64,000 nucleotides of DNA from Mortierella alpina (taxonomy: Eukaryota > Mortierellomycota > Mortierellomycetes > Mortierellales > Mortierellaceae): positions 310,001-374,000 of the forward strand of contig JANATF010000019.1 in the NCBI GenBank assembly GCA_029449245.1, read 5' to 3'. The translations under genes and the position numbers were made by a program. A model generated the notes under the pieces. It saw only the letters and a list, made by a program, of their open reading frames with translations. It was not told the origin of the DNA and did not search any database. Below, piece after piece: positions 16,701 to 28,707 of the stretch; within the stretch, counting starts at the first letter, position 1, and each line of letters begins with the position of its first letter.

Positions 16701-19700
16701 TGTATACCTTATATCATAAAATGCAATCCTGCGCAGTCTAGCGACCTGCTCTCGAATCCTGAAAGTGGGCGCCATAGAGTCAAACCGCTGGTCTAGTCGA
16801 CTTTGATATGATTGCAGTCGTTCGACATACCCTTCCGCGTCTGGGAGCCTGTTAATCATCGCCGTATCCAGTTCTCCGTTAGCCGACGACACCCCTTGGC
16901 GAAAGCTTTTAAAGGCGACCTCCAGTTCGTGCAGCATGTGTAACCGCACAACATGCTCATACGCACGCGCATAGCTATCCATGCTCGCTGCCGCAATAGG
17001 AGCTAGTAGCATCGAGCGGGTCCGCTGCAAATCAGTTTCGAAGTCGGACGCCCGGTTCTGATGCAAATCCGAAATAAGCAGGCCCAGCCCAGACTCAAAA
17101 CTGGCATGTGTGGAACGTGTGAGAGCAGCTTCAAGAGAATCATAGCGTTCTGCCTTCCATGCGGCCGATATCCGGTAGTCATTCAACGCTTGTTCCCATG
17201 AAGGATTATTCAGAATGTCGCCCTCGGTTGAAGTCAGGAGAGTATCTAAATAAACAGCGAAAAAAAACAAGCGTTAGAAGCCTGACACCCACTTCGGCAG
17301 GCTAGGACACAAAATCAAAAGGCAATGACGAGCAAATTTACCGAACTGGCCGAGATTCTCCATCGTTCGAAAGAGGCCGACATGGTGTTCAAAATGTCCC
17401 GGCTCTGCTTGTAATGCCAGCTCATAGTACGCATGGGCTTCGGCCCACCGTCCCGCACTTTCACACTGTAACAAATTCTGTGTCAATGTCCCGCTGGTAA
17501 TCAGGGTCGATATTCCCTCCATGCCATCTGGCTCGTCCATGTGGACATAAATCTCCTGGTGCCGTCCGTACATGCTTTGAATCTCTACATCATCCAGAGC
17601 GGAGTCCATTCTTCGATCCCTGATGTGCTGCTCATAGTGATACAAGGCTCTGGCGTAAGCCTTGGAGCGAAACGCGGCCACCGCAATGTGGTTATGAGAA
17701 ATTGACGATAAATGTGCAACGACGCTATCGCACTGAGCCTCCGCCTGCTGCCGCGCTAAAGCCTGAGGCGACTCTGCGCTGCCGTAGCTGCGAAGTCCGG
17801 CAGTCTTGGCCAGGAAGTTCTTGCGGATATGAATCCATTTCGAAATATGATCAAACAGCGTGAAGACCGTCTTGATATGTCGGAAAACAAAGGGAAACCC
17901 GAATTTGTAAGTCTATAGTATGAACAAGCGCTTGAACGCTTAAACAAACTGAACGTCATTACTCACCTGTGACCCCAGCTGGTAGAGCTCGCTTGTTGGC
18001 TGGTTCTGCACGCCGAACGTCCTACCGGCGCCATCCTCGCTCAAATCTCTTCCATCGCTCAAAACGGCTGACATTTCTCTTATGGCTTCATCCTTGTCCT
18101 TGTCCGATCCGTCCAACAAAACATTCAAAACGAGATGTGGCAGAATGAAAAGACACATGCTAGTATCGTTTCTTGCCACATGCCTGCACACCTGAAAGAT
18201 CTCGCTGACGTTCTGGCCAGAAACCGTAGCGATCAGTGCTAGAGTCCAGTTTGTCAGCCAGTCCTTGAATGTCCTCGCGTGCCGATATAACGGGCATATG
18301 TAGTCGGGCTGTGCACTCGGTCTCGACCTTGAATATTTGGCATCAATGAGTAGCTCTAAGACCTCGTGCACATGGTTCGGAAACGACCTCCAGCGATCCC
18401 TGGCAGACTTCATCGCACTCTTGGATGCCAGTCCGGCACTGGATGGGGTGGACGTATAGAAGTTCTGGGATGATGGCGCGCTGTGTCTCTGTGAAAGGAG
18501 TGCGCGCGTAGTCAAACCGAACGGTCCCTCTGACTCCAGAACGTCCTTGGTGATGCCACAAAATGCCAGTAACGACTGCAAAACATAGGCCCAGTCGCTC
18601 TCGGCACGAATGTCGCCAATAGTTCGAGTCTGGCCGACGAGTTGGACTTCAATCAATCTACAGACGAAATCCTTGGCCTCCTCCAAGTCGTTGAAGTTGG
18701 TTGGGATTTGCACATTTGCCACTAGGCCAGGTGGCGATACTTTTGCCGGATCAACCGCTCCAATGATCCCGAGACAGTCGGCACAGAGTCTTGGAACAGG
18801 AGCATCGAGTCCACGGAATCGACCGATCCCCGAGAGAAGACCATGGATGAGTTCGCTAACGACGGAGCTTTGTTCGCCACCTTTGGCGGCCATGCTCAAA
18901 ATACGTGTCTCGTTAGCCACAAGTAGTCCACGAAGCTCCACGAGCGCCTGCTCAGCGAGCTCGCTGCTGTCGTTGTTGGCGCGTTGAATCAGCCTACGAA
19001 GCTGTGTATCCAATCCCAGTTGGATCTTGGATGCGCTGAGAATCCTGTTCATCTCCTTAAACTCGGAAATATCGGGTAGCGATCCCACATCGGGCAAAAT
19101 GTCCTTCAACGCGTCTTGGCTCTGAACAATGAGATACTGCAAAAGCTCCAGCTCAATCGAACGCTCCTGTGCGTTGGAACACGGATGGACCCTCATCAAT
19201 GCATGAGTGACATGAACTAGAAGTACTCCGAGTTGCGCTTGCTCCAAACCGTGTATGATGTCCCTCAGCACATGAAGTGCGTGAATTCGGAGACCCGGAG
19301 TGTCCAAAGCGATATTTAACGGCGAATAAATCTAGTAGTGGGACGAGCAAAGATGAATACATAAATCGCGTGCTTAATGCGTTGGTACTAGCAAAACCGT
19401 CGACAAGACGAAACCTACATGGGTCAAAACAGAGCTCTGCACAGGCTGGAGCAACATGATGAGACCTGCCAGACTTCTGAGATGCTTGGCTTTGGTGCGT
19501 AGGGTAACATCACGAGTTCGATCCAAAATGGCGGTGTTCACTTCAGACATGATAGCAAGAAAGTGGCGTCGCATAAACGTGGCAAGGGTTGGTCGCTCGA
19601 TGAGTTTACTGATGGCCCAGACATGCTCCTCGACATCCGCGATCCAACTCTTGGCCTTCTCCCGCGTGGCGTAATCTTCGTGTCCCAATTCATGACATAG

Positions 19701-22700
19701 TCGACACAATAATCCAGCAACTGAAACGGTCGTCAGTTGGGACAGTGCAATTGACTCCATTGTTCTGTTTGGGTCCTGCTCCACGATAATAGACCTCAGG
19801 ACGTCGATGCAAGGCGCAACATCGTCCTGCTCCATGAATATCTCTGCCAAAATATGGTCGATCTCATCAATGCAAAGTCTTCCTGTTTCTCGTTTCAGAA
19901 TGGAGGCCACTCGCTTGATTAACTCTGGGCTGTACAAGACGACCATCTTGGGAAGTAGGCAAGACAGGTTCATATCCAGAAACCTTTCTTGGCTCAAACC
20001 AGACCAAGAGTAAAATGTCTGAAGTTGACTATCGTGTCCACTCTCCAACATTTGAATAATCTTGCCGCAAATATAGTCCATTTTGGGTCGAAGAAGCCGA
20101 TAGTTGGCAATGCCCTTGTCTCGAGCAACAGATGATAACTATGCGCCAAAAGTGAGGTGTGAGAAAGCAGCGTTAAGCAGGAGGCTCAATAACTGTACAT
20201 ACACTGCTGTAATTATTGTCCTGTATTGGGGTTTTACCACATTAAACACCAAGAGAGACCGTGGTCGGCCCCTGTCGAGGAAAGCGTGGTCGATCATCAT
20301 GCAGAGAAGTGCATGGTACGTCAAGTTGTCTTCAGGCAAGTGGCGCATGATACGCCTACAGAGCTGGAGCTGCCATGAAAACCGTTGGCCTCTCAAGGAA
20401 TTGACGAAACCTTTGGCGATGGCTTCCTGGATGGCTGCCATGTCCTTGTAATGACCAGTATGTCTCAGCGGGTCATCAGCAAGGGAGTCTCCCATTCTTT
20501 TAGCTAGCAGTTCGACGATATCCCTTATAAATGCAACAAACGAAAGCCGTTAGCACTCTTAACTAAAGGACGTTGTACGGGCGTGAAGGAACGAAATTTG
20601 ACAATTAACAAAGGAACGTACCCAGCTGCATCTCGGATCGCGTCATCAGGATCACCCAGTAGACTTATTACAAAGTCCCGGAAACCTTGAGCGACATCAT
20701 CATTCATATCAACATCCACAATATCAGCATCTGTCACACTGAGATGGCAGTACACGCGATAGATGCCATTGAGTAACGCCAATCGGTACGCCGTAGAGTT
20801 CGACACGACTGTCAACCGATGGAATGAGCTCAAGAAATCCTGATCCAGTACCATGGCCGTTCCACGCGTGCTTTGAACTGGGTTGGATTCATTAGCCGGC
20901 TGATTACAGTCTGGACACCTCCAATGTAGAATGAATGCCTCACGTGTCGCGTCGTACGAGTAGGTGGCCTCGGCGTGTCGACCAGCGTTCGCAATGCCGC
21001 AGGCTATGACTCCCATGCATGAGGCCAGCACCAGTCGAGTTTCCTCGTGCTCATCCTCGAGAACTAGTGAGCTATGACGTGCAAAATCCAAAGTAATGGG
21101 TTTCCATCAGATATCAGCATATGTAAGACAATAAAGTGTGCTTAGGGTATGTTCGAATATAATCTGTTCGCCCTACCTGATGGCAATGTCGACAGCTGAC
21201 TTTGTGTCTGGACATCGCGTGCTCAAAACCGCCAGGGATTCAAGAGCCGTAATTGTCAACGATCGCGTCGAAAAATCCGATCCTGGCAATCTGCGATTTC
21301 CTCGGCTGGCGTTTAGTGAATTTACTAGCAATTCATTCCGCCATGTATCCAACCGACCGCAACGATGAAATGTGACCATGACCCTCATTGCTTTGCTAGC
21401 CTGGAGGTGAAAACTCTGACAGGCTTGGAGAATACATGGGTTGTCCCGAAGTCGCAAAAGAATCTCCGTGCCCTCCATAATTTCGAGAAGACTTCGGACC
21501 AGTTGCTGCTCTCCTGAGATACTGTCAATGTCCATGGAGTCACTCGAAGAATGCCAAAGTTCTGGTCTGGAGAGGTCCGTAAACCAGGGTCCTGAGGCGA
21601 GGCAAATCAAAAGCTCATTTAACGAGCTGCTAAGCTCTAAAGTAACACAGGGATGAGAACAACATTTTGGGCATTTTGGGATGAGTTTCTGTTCAACCTC
21701 ATTAGCCTCCTGGTATCGGGCAGAGCCCCAGAATACTCACGTAATGAGCACAATGGCGCGATGAGATCCAGGATTAAAGGGTATGAGGATTCAAGGTACG
21801 ATTGATTCAAGGTCGCATTCTAGAGTAGCCACACAAATGCTCAACCGTTAGTCATTGATAGTTACAATATCGCCCATTGTTGACAATTCACTTCAAACGA
21901 CGAGAAACCAACCTGCATGCCTGGACTGAGTGCCCAGAGAAGATAATATTTGCCGATCGATGTCATAGCACTGCTGAGCTGGTCGATATCTTTGACATAA
22001 TCCGAGGACCTCCTATTGAGCGTGACCTTGATCCAGACTCGCACAAAAATCACAATCGAACGCAGGTCTTCGATAGTGAGAGGGGGCTGTAAAAAGAAAA
22101 TATATGAACAATACGTCAAATACTACGGCCCAGGCTATAACCATCTTCGCGCCATCCAATCAGACTTACCTGAATTCCCCGCGATCCTTGGCCTGCCGTA
22201 AAGTTCAGAGTTTGGACATTTCCAAACGTTTTCAACTTCCTCAGCAGGTACTGTAAAGAAGACTTCGGGGCCGTCCCATCAACTGAGTCACTGGGAGGAT
22301 TTGCTTGCCTTTGAGAAAGCTGTGAATAGATAATGCTAGATATGTTGTTGCCTGACTCCAGAGATGCAGAAATAGGCTGGGGGCTGTCTCGCCGCGCGCG
22401 CTTCCCTACCACGTCGCTGACTCTAGAGAAATGAAGAAGTCCAAAAGTAAGAGGTGCGCACATAGTGAATTATCCCCTTCGACGCGCGAACAGAGCAAAG
22501 CCTACCCTGCGTTGTTAAAATCATTGTCCACGTCCTCGATCATCCTCTTGTTGACTTGAGTGAATTGTCCACCAAAAGGGATGGGACCTTGCGTGGCCGC
22601 CTTAGAGTCGCTTGGCATCTCGATACCTCCGGGATTCTCCCAAAATTCTAAACAGGAGAGAACCACTTGAGCCAGAATGTCTGCTTCCAAATGTGTGAAG

Positions 22701-24415
22701 TGGGAGAGCGTATAATCGATGGCATCCAAGGGTTTTGTGAAAGCCCCGCTGGGAACAAATTGGATAGCCAGTTGTAGAATTGCGCGCTGGAAGAATTGGG
22801 GAGCGGAGCAAAATAGTGGGAGACGGTGATCAGTGCGGATAAGTTAAGACCCTCGACTGTGACGTATAACAGTGCGACAAAGCGAGATTTTTGACGAACC
22901 TGCACATTCATCCCGCTTTCATCGTCGCTCAAGACCAGCAACTGATCAGAGAAGAAGAGCGACATGACCAAGGCTCGGGCACCGTAAAAGTCTGTCGTGC
23001 CCCAAGACTTTTGCTGAACGCACTCTACCAAAGCTGTCAGGGCTTTTGCCAGAGCTGTTTCCAGAACCGACATGACGGGCATTTCGCTTCGAGCGTCCTT
23101 GATGCTCGTAGCCGACGGGGGTTCGACTGCTGGGGGGTCAAATATGTTTTCGACCTTAACCTTTTGCGACTGCTTCCTTAGAACCGCTATGGCATTGAAT
23201 TCCTCGCATCTCTCCTGAACAGTCATGACGTGGTGATATAATATCATCAACAGCGACTCGGCCAAGGATGGAAAATGCCTGCAGTCTGCGTTTAGTAGTG
23301 GAACTGTTTCCATGACGCAGAAGCTGCATGCTTGATAAAGTCGTTGGATGGCTGTTGCGCTGGCTGGCAAGATATACATGCCACTCTGCTTTTTCTGGCT
23401 CATGACGCCGTTTGGGAGGAACATCTTGAGTACCGAGCAGATAAGCGCCATCAGACCCATCCGCAAGTCTCCGTCACCTACGTATCCTGGCCAGTTGGTC
23501 GAGTCGCTTTCGACACAAGCCATCGACAGCAGACAGCAGAGCACAGACATCGCATCGTCAAGATCCGTAAACCTCAGAACAAGCCATGTCGGGTCGTTGT
23601 CAGCATTCCTGGATCCTTTGAAGGCGCTCATTTTTATCGGACATTCGCATGGGAAAGTCGGAGGGGTCTTTACGGTCAAGAACTTTACTAGCTCTATTTC
23701 ATATTAAATGGGTTAGTCATCAGTGTTTCCGTTGGCAGTGCAACAAGATAACCGAGCTTAACGGTTACTCACCACCGAGGATCCCAAGGATCGAACGAAA
23801 GAACCCCTTTAAGCGGCCAGACAGATCTGACAGGTATAGTGCTTGCCTAAGAACCTGTAGAGCTCGTACGACTTCGCCGTGGATGACAGCCATGGACGGC
23901 ACAGCGAGCACAGGGACGAGAGTCGCGAGGATCAACCACTCGAGCCTCTGTTTGGGCTTGTCAACAAGGGACGGCAGGACAGTGGGTCGGTCGCATGCAA
24001 ACGCGTCCTTTGCAGACTCTTTAGAGCCAATGTTGATCATGGTGTTAATGGACTTGGCAATGATTCTAAGCGCCTCCTCCGAAGGGTGCGTTCCTGTGTT
24101 TTCATTGAAGGCGCGCTTTTGATGTCAGTCGCATTCTTCACAGAGACAGGCAGGCAGGGGACTGAAAAAAGCTCATTTCCTTACCCTTCAAGCAGGAGGA
24201 GAGAATTGGACCAACGCCTGTGTGGGCATCCTCGCAAAGGAATTGGAGACTGACATGAACTATGGGTGGACAACGAGGCCGAGAATGAGAGGCGAGATCA
24301 GAATGGAGGGGACAAGAACGGCATACGCCACCAAAACTACAAGTAGCATGCAGGGCAGATGCGTCGTACTGTTGTCACTATTGTCGATGTGATGGCCATC
24401 GTCGGCGACGGACAT
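13731..24415 (-). CDS. ATR/MEC1: ATR/Mec1/Rad3-type checkpoint protein kinase (PIKK)
   Basis: Large nuclear Ser/Thr kinase that senses RPA-coated single-stranded DNA and starts the DNA-damage and replication checkpoint. Twenty-one exons (minus): 24415-24327, 24249-24185, 24093-23773, 23693-22900, 22786-22506, 22422-22170, 22086-21913, 21819-21741, 21636-21177, 21071-20622, 20523-20238, 20138-19419, 19331-17967, 17912-17342, 17245-16708, 16618-15805, 15718-15250, 15162-14965, 14881-14754, 14665-14472, 14367-13731. The joined frame is 2961 codons with no internal stop. N-terminal helical repeats lead into a FAT domain (about 1750-2400) and the kinase (about 2590-2870), with LGDRHAEN catalytic loop and a VHVDFN metal motif. 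It ends in a FATC domain finishing SAMYIGWSSYL. The FATC sequence resembles ATR rather than TOR, ATM or DNA-PK. Human ATR is 2644 aa, so this one is long. Exon 1 is the least certain. Confidence 0.94.
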
Positions 24416-24737
24416 TGCAAGCAGCCTGCAGGTCCGAGCGACACGGAGCAGACAAGCAAGAGGGAGGTGTAGGAGGAACGAGCGGAACGAGGAATGAGGA
24501 CTGAGGAGCGAGGAGTAAGGAAGCGAAGAAGCGAGGGAGCGAGGAAGCGAGGAAGCGAGGTGGAGACGAGAGAACGAAAATTGGCTTAATGGGCAATTTT
24601 TTGCAGATAGGGAGGGCGCAGCATTGTGCCTGGAGTCAATGGCACAGCATATGCCCGCCTCATTCATCCTCTCTCGACCTCTTCTCCACACACACACACA
24701 CAGAGAGAGAGAGACACGCACACACAGCAAAAGAAAG
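24416..24737. promoter_or_regulatory. Divergent promoter region between ATR and F-box gene 1
   Basis: Only about 320 nt separate the two divergent start codons. The stretch contains a GAGGAAGCGAGGAAGC-type imperfect repeat (24480-24565) and a CA/GA-rich leader (about 24685-24735) just before the F-box ATG. A shared bidirectional promoter is inferred from geometry only. Confidence 0.55.
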
Positions 24738-26192
24738 ATGGACGTGCCAGAGATTCGCGCCATGGTGGCCCTTCACCTGTGCCGCTTGTCCTTTTACGAC
24801 ATTGCCCGCCACGATCTCACAGTGTGTGCTCGAGTCTGCCGAGATTGGCATGCCACCTTCATGCCTCTCCTATACTACTTCCTCTCCCTCAGAATCTCCC
24901 ACACCTCCCGCAATCGAAAGCCGACCCCTGTTCCGCCTCTGGAAGTGCTGGAGGCAAACAGCCACCTCTTCCAAGAACTCTATCTAGCTCTCTTCTCCAC
25001 GCAGAGTCCAATCCTCCAGCTTGCTGTGGCCAAGCTTCGAAACCTTAAGAGATTGAGGCTCAGGGCCATGTACATGCGCGATGAAGCCGACGAGATCGAT
25101 TGGCTCTCTCTTCGACCCCTCTTGACCAATAACCTTGGTATTCAGGAGCTCTCCATCGCTAATATCAAGCATCCGGACTGCCTTGCCCACGTCGCTGAGA
25201 ACTGCACCTCAAACTTGACATCCCTGTTCCTAGGCAACATGAGGCTTGACTGGTCCCAGCTACTTCCTGCTCTCACCCAATGTCGACAATTGAGCAACCT
25301 GCAGTGCCACACTTGCACGTTCAATGATTCAAAGGAAAGGCGGAATGATGTGGTGGACACAGCGTCTCAGCCGGCTACTACCAACATCACTGACCTTCAA
25401 CTGCATCTAACGTCAGGGGAAGGAAAAGCTTCTCTGGTGGATTGGGTGAAACTATGCCCTCGCCTGGAGACACTGTCGATTACAAAAGAGCGGATGATGC
25501 GATTCGGCCCCAGTTCGCAGTTCAGTCCAGGTCCTCAACTCTCAAGTTTGTATCTGGATTGTCGGTTTTTGAAGGACGCCGAGTTGGCCGAGGTACTTGC
25601 GCGCTGTACAAGCCTAAAAGACCTCACACTACTGCACGCGTCAATAACGCGACAAGTCTTTGCATCATTGTCTGGCCAGTTTGATTCGCTGGCCTACTTG
25701 GACATTATGGTACAGCCGATGATTGAGCAATGGATGGTTAAACGGATTTTGGAGGGCTGTCCGCGACTTGTAGAGCTCTACCTGTGCGATATGGATGCGG
25801 AGAGCCTTTATGACACCGCGTTAGACGACCAGGAGGAGGAGGACCTGCCATGGGCATCTCGTGATAGTCTCAAGAATCTGTGGATGAATGATATGCGAAT
25901 GTCCTTGGATGGTTTCGTAAATGACCGCTTCATGAAGCAGCTCAGGAATCTGAAGCAACTCCAGAAACTATCCATCAAGGGGATCTATATAGGGAACGGT
26001 ACATCCGGTATCCTCGATGTGCCTGGAAACACGCCTGAAGCCCTTTTGCTGTCCAACATGTGCAAGCTCGTGGAATGTGGAATATCGAACCCAGACCTGC
26101 GAGATCCGATGACGGGATGGCTCAGAGAAGCATGGCCCAAGCTGCTGCATTTTGAGTACGTTATGGGCGACGATGATGATTACTCTGAATAA
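24738..26192 (+). CDS. F-box/LRR-like protein, tandem copy 1
   Basis: Predicted substrate adaptor of an SCF ubiquitin ligase. It is intronless, 484 aa, starting MDVPEIRAMVALHLCRLS. An F-box-like segment covers about residues 1-50, including LTVCARVCRDWHATFMP. The rest contains irregular leucine-rich repeats (for example LRLRAMYM, LTSLFLGNMRLDW, LSSLYLDCRFL, LKDLTLLHAS). The ATG at 24738 is chosen over the upstream in-frame ATG at 24624 because the downstream paralogue begins with the same MDVPEI sequence. Its right neighbour (26475-27848) is a clear paralogue with parallel motifs throughout, so this is a tandem duplication. Fungal F-box proteins of this kind are numerous in Mortierella-like genomes and diverge fast. 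The substrate is unknown. Confidence 0.88.
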   Translation: MDVPEIRAMVALHLCRLSFYDIARHDLTVCARVCRDWHATFMPLLYYFLSLRISHTSRNRKPTPVPPLEVLEANSHLFQELYLALFSTQSPILQLAVAKLRNLKRLRLRAMYMRDEADEIDWLSLRPLLTNNLGIQELSIANIKHPDCLAHVAENCTSNLTSLFLGNMRLDWSQLLPALTQCRQLSNLQCHTCTFNDSKERRNDVVDTASQPATTNITDLQLHLTSGEGKASLVDWVKLCPRLETLSITKERMMRFGPSSQFSPGPQLSSLYLDCRFLKDAELAEVLARCTSLKDLTLLHASITRQVFASLSGQFDSLAYLDIMVQPMIEQWMVKRILEGCPRLVELYLCDMDAESLYDTALDDQEEEDLPWASRDSLKNLWMNDMRMSLDGFVNDRFMKQLRNLKQLQKLSIKGIYIGNGTSGILDVPGNTPEALLLSNMCKLVECGISNPDLRDPMTGWLREAWPKLLHFEYVMGDDDDYSE

Positions 26193-26474
26193 AGGTAGAT
26201 CATTGCTCACGTAGATTCAAGTACGCGACGGTTACGCGACGTTGTTCCTGAATCTATGCAGATATGGAGGCGGTGGCTTCCCACCTTGCCCTTTGTCGAC
26301 TCTAACAGACGTCTCGACATTTCACTCTGCTTCATTCAACCACCTTGGCCTTCCACACTCACACACGGCAAATAAGGAGGTCGTGATTTCGCTTTGTCGT
26401 CTTTGTCTTTCCATCCGCCCCCCTGCAACACACATCTCGATTCGACATCTGCTCCCCTCCCCTCACGTCGCAAC

Positions 26475-27848
26475 ATGGACGTGCCAGAGATTCTCGCCTT
26501 GGTTGCCGTTGAATTGGGCGGCCCGCGCCTTTACATTCGCCCACACCGCGATCTCGCGGTCTGTGCTCGAGTGTGCAAGGACTGGCATGCAACCTTCATG
26601 CCCGTCCTCTACCGCACCCTCAGCCTCAAGCTCCAGTCCACATCACCATTGATCAAAGAAGATCTCTTTCCGTCACCAGAAGTGCTGTTAGCCTATAGCC
26701 ACCTTGTGCAAGAACTCTATCTCGACCTCGACTCCCCGCACAGTCTCGTCCTGCAGCAGACAACAACCGCTGCGTTACAAAACCTCACCCTGTTGGAGTT
26801 AAACGCCCGCAAGGAGAGGCATGCTGAACCTAACGGGATCGACCTACACTGGCTTGGGCGCATCACAAAGAACTCCTCGCACTTGACGACGCTGCGCCTC
26901 AACAACATGGTGCTTGACTGGCCTCGACTACTGGCTGTCCTCACCAACTGCCAACGACTGAACCATCTGTCCTGTAACACCTGTACGTTTATTGGCTCAA
27001 GGGAACAGTTTATTGAGGCGGCAGCAACAGTATCAACCAACATCACAGACCTTCAGTTGCAGGACTCTTCAGGAGAGGGCAAAGGGTCTCTGGTGGATTG
27101 GACGCAACTATGCCCGCGTCTGGAGGCACTGTCGGTGACAAAAGACAGGACACCATGGCTGGGCATGGTTTCGCAGTTCAGTCCAGGTCCCCAACTCTCC
27201 AGTCTTGATCTGGATTGTGTGCGCTTGAAGGATGTCGAGTTGATCCAAGTACTGGTCAGGTGTTCTAACCTCAAAAAGATCACACTTGCGGGACCATCCA
27301 TCACACGACCAGTCTTTGCAGCATTATCGGCTCATTTTGGTTCGCTGGTCTACTTGAACCTCCTAGCACTGACGAGCATCGAACAATGGATGGTTAGGAA
27401 GGTCTTTGAGGGCTGTCCACGACTTGCTGCGGTTTTCTTGACCGATCTCGATACGAATAGTCTTTACGGCACCATGTTGGACAGCCAGGAGGACCTTCCC
27501 TGGGCATGCCGTGATAGCCTCAAGGAGCTATGCATCGTACGGATAGAAATGTCGTTGGATGCTTCTGTCAATGATCGATTAATGAAGCGGCTCATGGATC
27601 TGAAGTGCCTCGAGGAATTTTTTACCATGACTATCTATCGAGGAGATGGCACACGACGTCCCCTCAAGCCTCTAAACGTGCCCGGAGACACACCTGAGGC
27701 CCACGTTCTGGCCAAACTGTGCGCGTGCAGGAACTGGGAGCTTTTTGGGGACGAGCTGAAACAGGATCCGACATGGAGGTTGATCAGAGATACATGGCCC
27801 ACACTGGTATGGTTTAATTACAACGGAAGCGACTGCGAGTATGAATGA
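26475..27848 (+). CDS. F-box/LRR-like protein, tandem copy 2
   Basis: Intronless, 457 aa, starting MDVPEILALVAVELGG. It shares with copy 1 the F-box-like segment (AVCARVCKDWHATFMP), the FSPGPQLSSL motif, SITR[QP]VFA, IEQWMV and the region around DTPEAHVLAK. Parallel order and similar length indicate tandem duplication followed by substantial divergence. The likely role is as an SCF adaptor whose leucine-rich repeat region selects a substrate; this is family inference. The ATG at 26475 lies after a CT-rich leader and matches the start of copy 1. About 280 nt separate the two genes. Confidence 0.88.
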   Translation: MDVPEILALVAVELGGPRLYIRPHRDLAVCARVCKDWHATFMPVLYRTLSLKLQSTSPLIKEDLFPSPEVLLAYSHLVQELYLDLDSPHSLVLQQTTTAALQNLTLLELNARKERHAEPNGIDLHWLGRITKNSSHLTTLRLNNMVLDWPRLLAVLTNCQRLNHLSCNTCTFIGSREQFIEAAATVSTNITDLQLQDSSGEGKGSLVDWTQLCPRLEALSVTKDRTPWLGMVSQFSPGPQLSSLDLDCVRLKDVELIQVLVRCSNLKKITLAGPSITRPVFAALSAHFGSLVYLNLLALTSIEQWMVRKVFEGCPRLAAVFLTDLDTNSLYGTMLDSQEDLPWACRDSLKELCIVRIEMSLDASVNDRLMKRLMDLKCLEEFFTMTIYRGDGTRRPLKPLNVPGDTPEAHVLAKLCACRNWELFGDELKQDPTWRLIRDTWPTLVWFNYNGSDCEYE

Positions 27849-28098
27849 AGGGGATCACCGTGCCACGCGAGGGCGTACAGGATGGATCCATCAGGAACGC
27901 CGTTCCTTACCTCTGTAAGAACAAATTGCACGAGGCAAAAACAGGGGATGCCAACGGGCAAACACAAAAACAAGGAACGGCCCTCCTGCCTTCCTTTCTT
28001 TTCTTTCTTCCATCTTTCTCTCTTCCTCAAGTACTCAAGACAACAAAACACACAACACCACAGATACAGACAACGCACGCGCTACTCTTTATTTCAAC

Positions 28099-28707
28099 AT
28101 GAGTCCTGAAGCCCATTCCTCGCGACACGGCCACAACACCACCCTCCAGATCGACCAGCGCATCCCTCTCGAAGTCTGGCAACGGATCTTTAACGGCCTC
28201 TATCCATCCCAACTCTGCCGGCTCTCGATGGTCAACCGCAACTTCAACAGGATCGTGTCCTCTCTCCTGATCTGGTCCCGCATCTTCCCCCTCATCTTTG
28301 GAGATACCAAACGACTACGCACCCTCAACAACATCCCAGAGTCCAAAAGTTACATGCTCTACATCTGCGCCAACAGCCTCTACATTTGTGAAGCATGTTT
28401 CGGCCTCACCGAAAATCACCTTTACTTTCACATGCCCAAACCGACCCTGGCCCCCATGCCCACCATGACCAAGGGCGAGATCCAGTTCTTGGGAGAAGAA
28501 CTGAACCTAAACTGGATGATCTGGATGTGTTCAGCATGTCGAGACCAGCAGGAAGAACAGAATCAATTGAGTACGGAGGGAGGTGACGATAACAAGACAA
28601 AAGAACGGATCCGCTGGTATCGAGAGCAGCACTCTTATAGAAATCATCCCTCCATCTCTCTGGTCAACACAAACATAGGAGAATACCGCGCGGGATCGTC
28701 AAGTTAG
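28099..28707 (+). CDS. Small F-box protein with a C-terminal Cys-pair segment
   Basis: Intronless, 202 aa. A typical F-box lies at about residues 20-65 (PLEVWQRIFNGLYPSQLCRL, then VNRNFNRIVSSLLIWSRIF). The remainder has two CxxC pairs (CEAC at about 98 and CSAC near 147) that could hold a zinc ion; I do not recognise this as a named domain. It is not closely similar to the two tandem F-box genes upstream beyond the F-box itself. Probably an SCF adaptor; partner unknown. Confidence 0.85.
   Translation: MSPEAHSSRHGHNTTLQIDQRIPLEVWQRIFNGLYPSQLCRLSMVNRNFNRIVSSLLIWSRIFPLIFGDTKRLRTLNNIPESKSYMLYICANSLYICEACFGLTENHLYFHMPKPTLAPMPTMTKGEIQFLGEELNLNWMIWMCSACRDQQEEQNQLSTEGGDDNKTKERIRWYREQHSYRNHPSISLVNTNIGEYRAGSSS

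Noticed and set aside
24260-24763. Hydrophobic open frame upstream of ATR as a separate membrane protein gene
   Set aside because: Its hydrophobic part crosses the proposed GTATGC donor. The upstream portion fits the ATR first exon and the rest fits intron plus divergent promoter.
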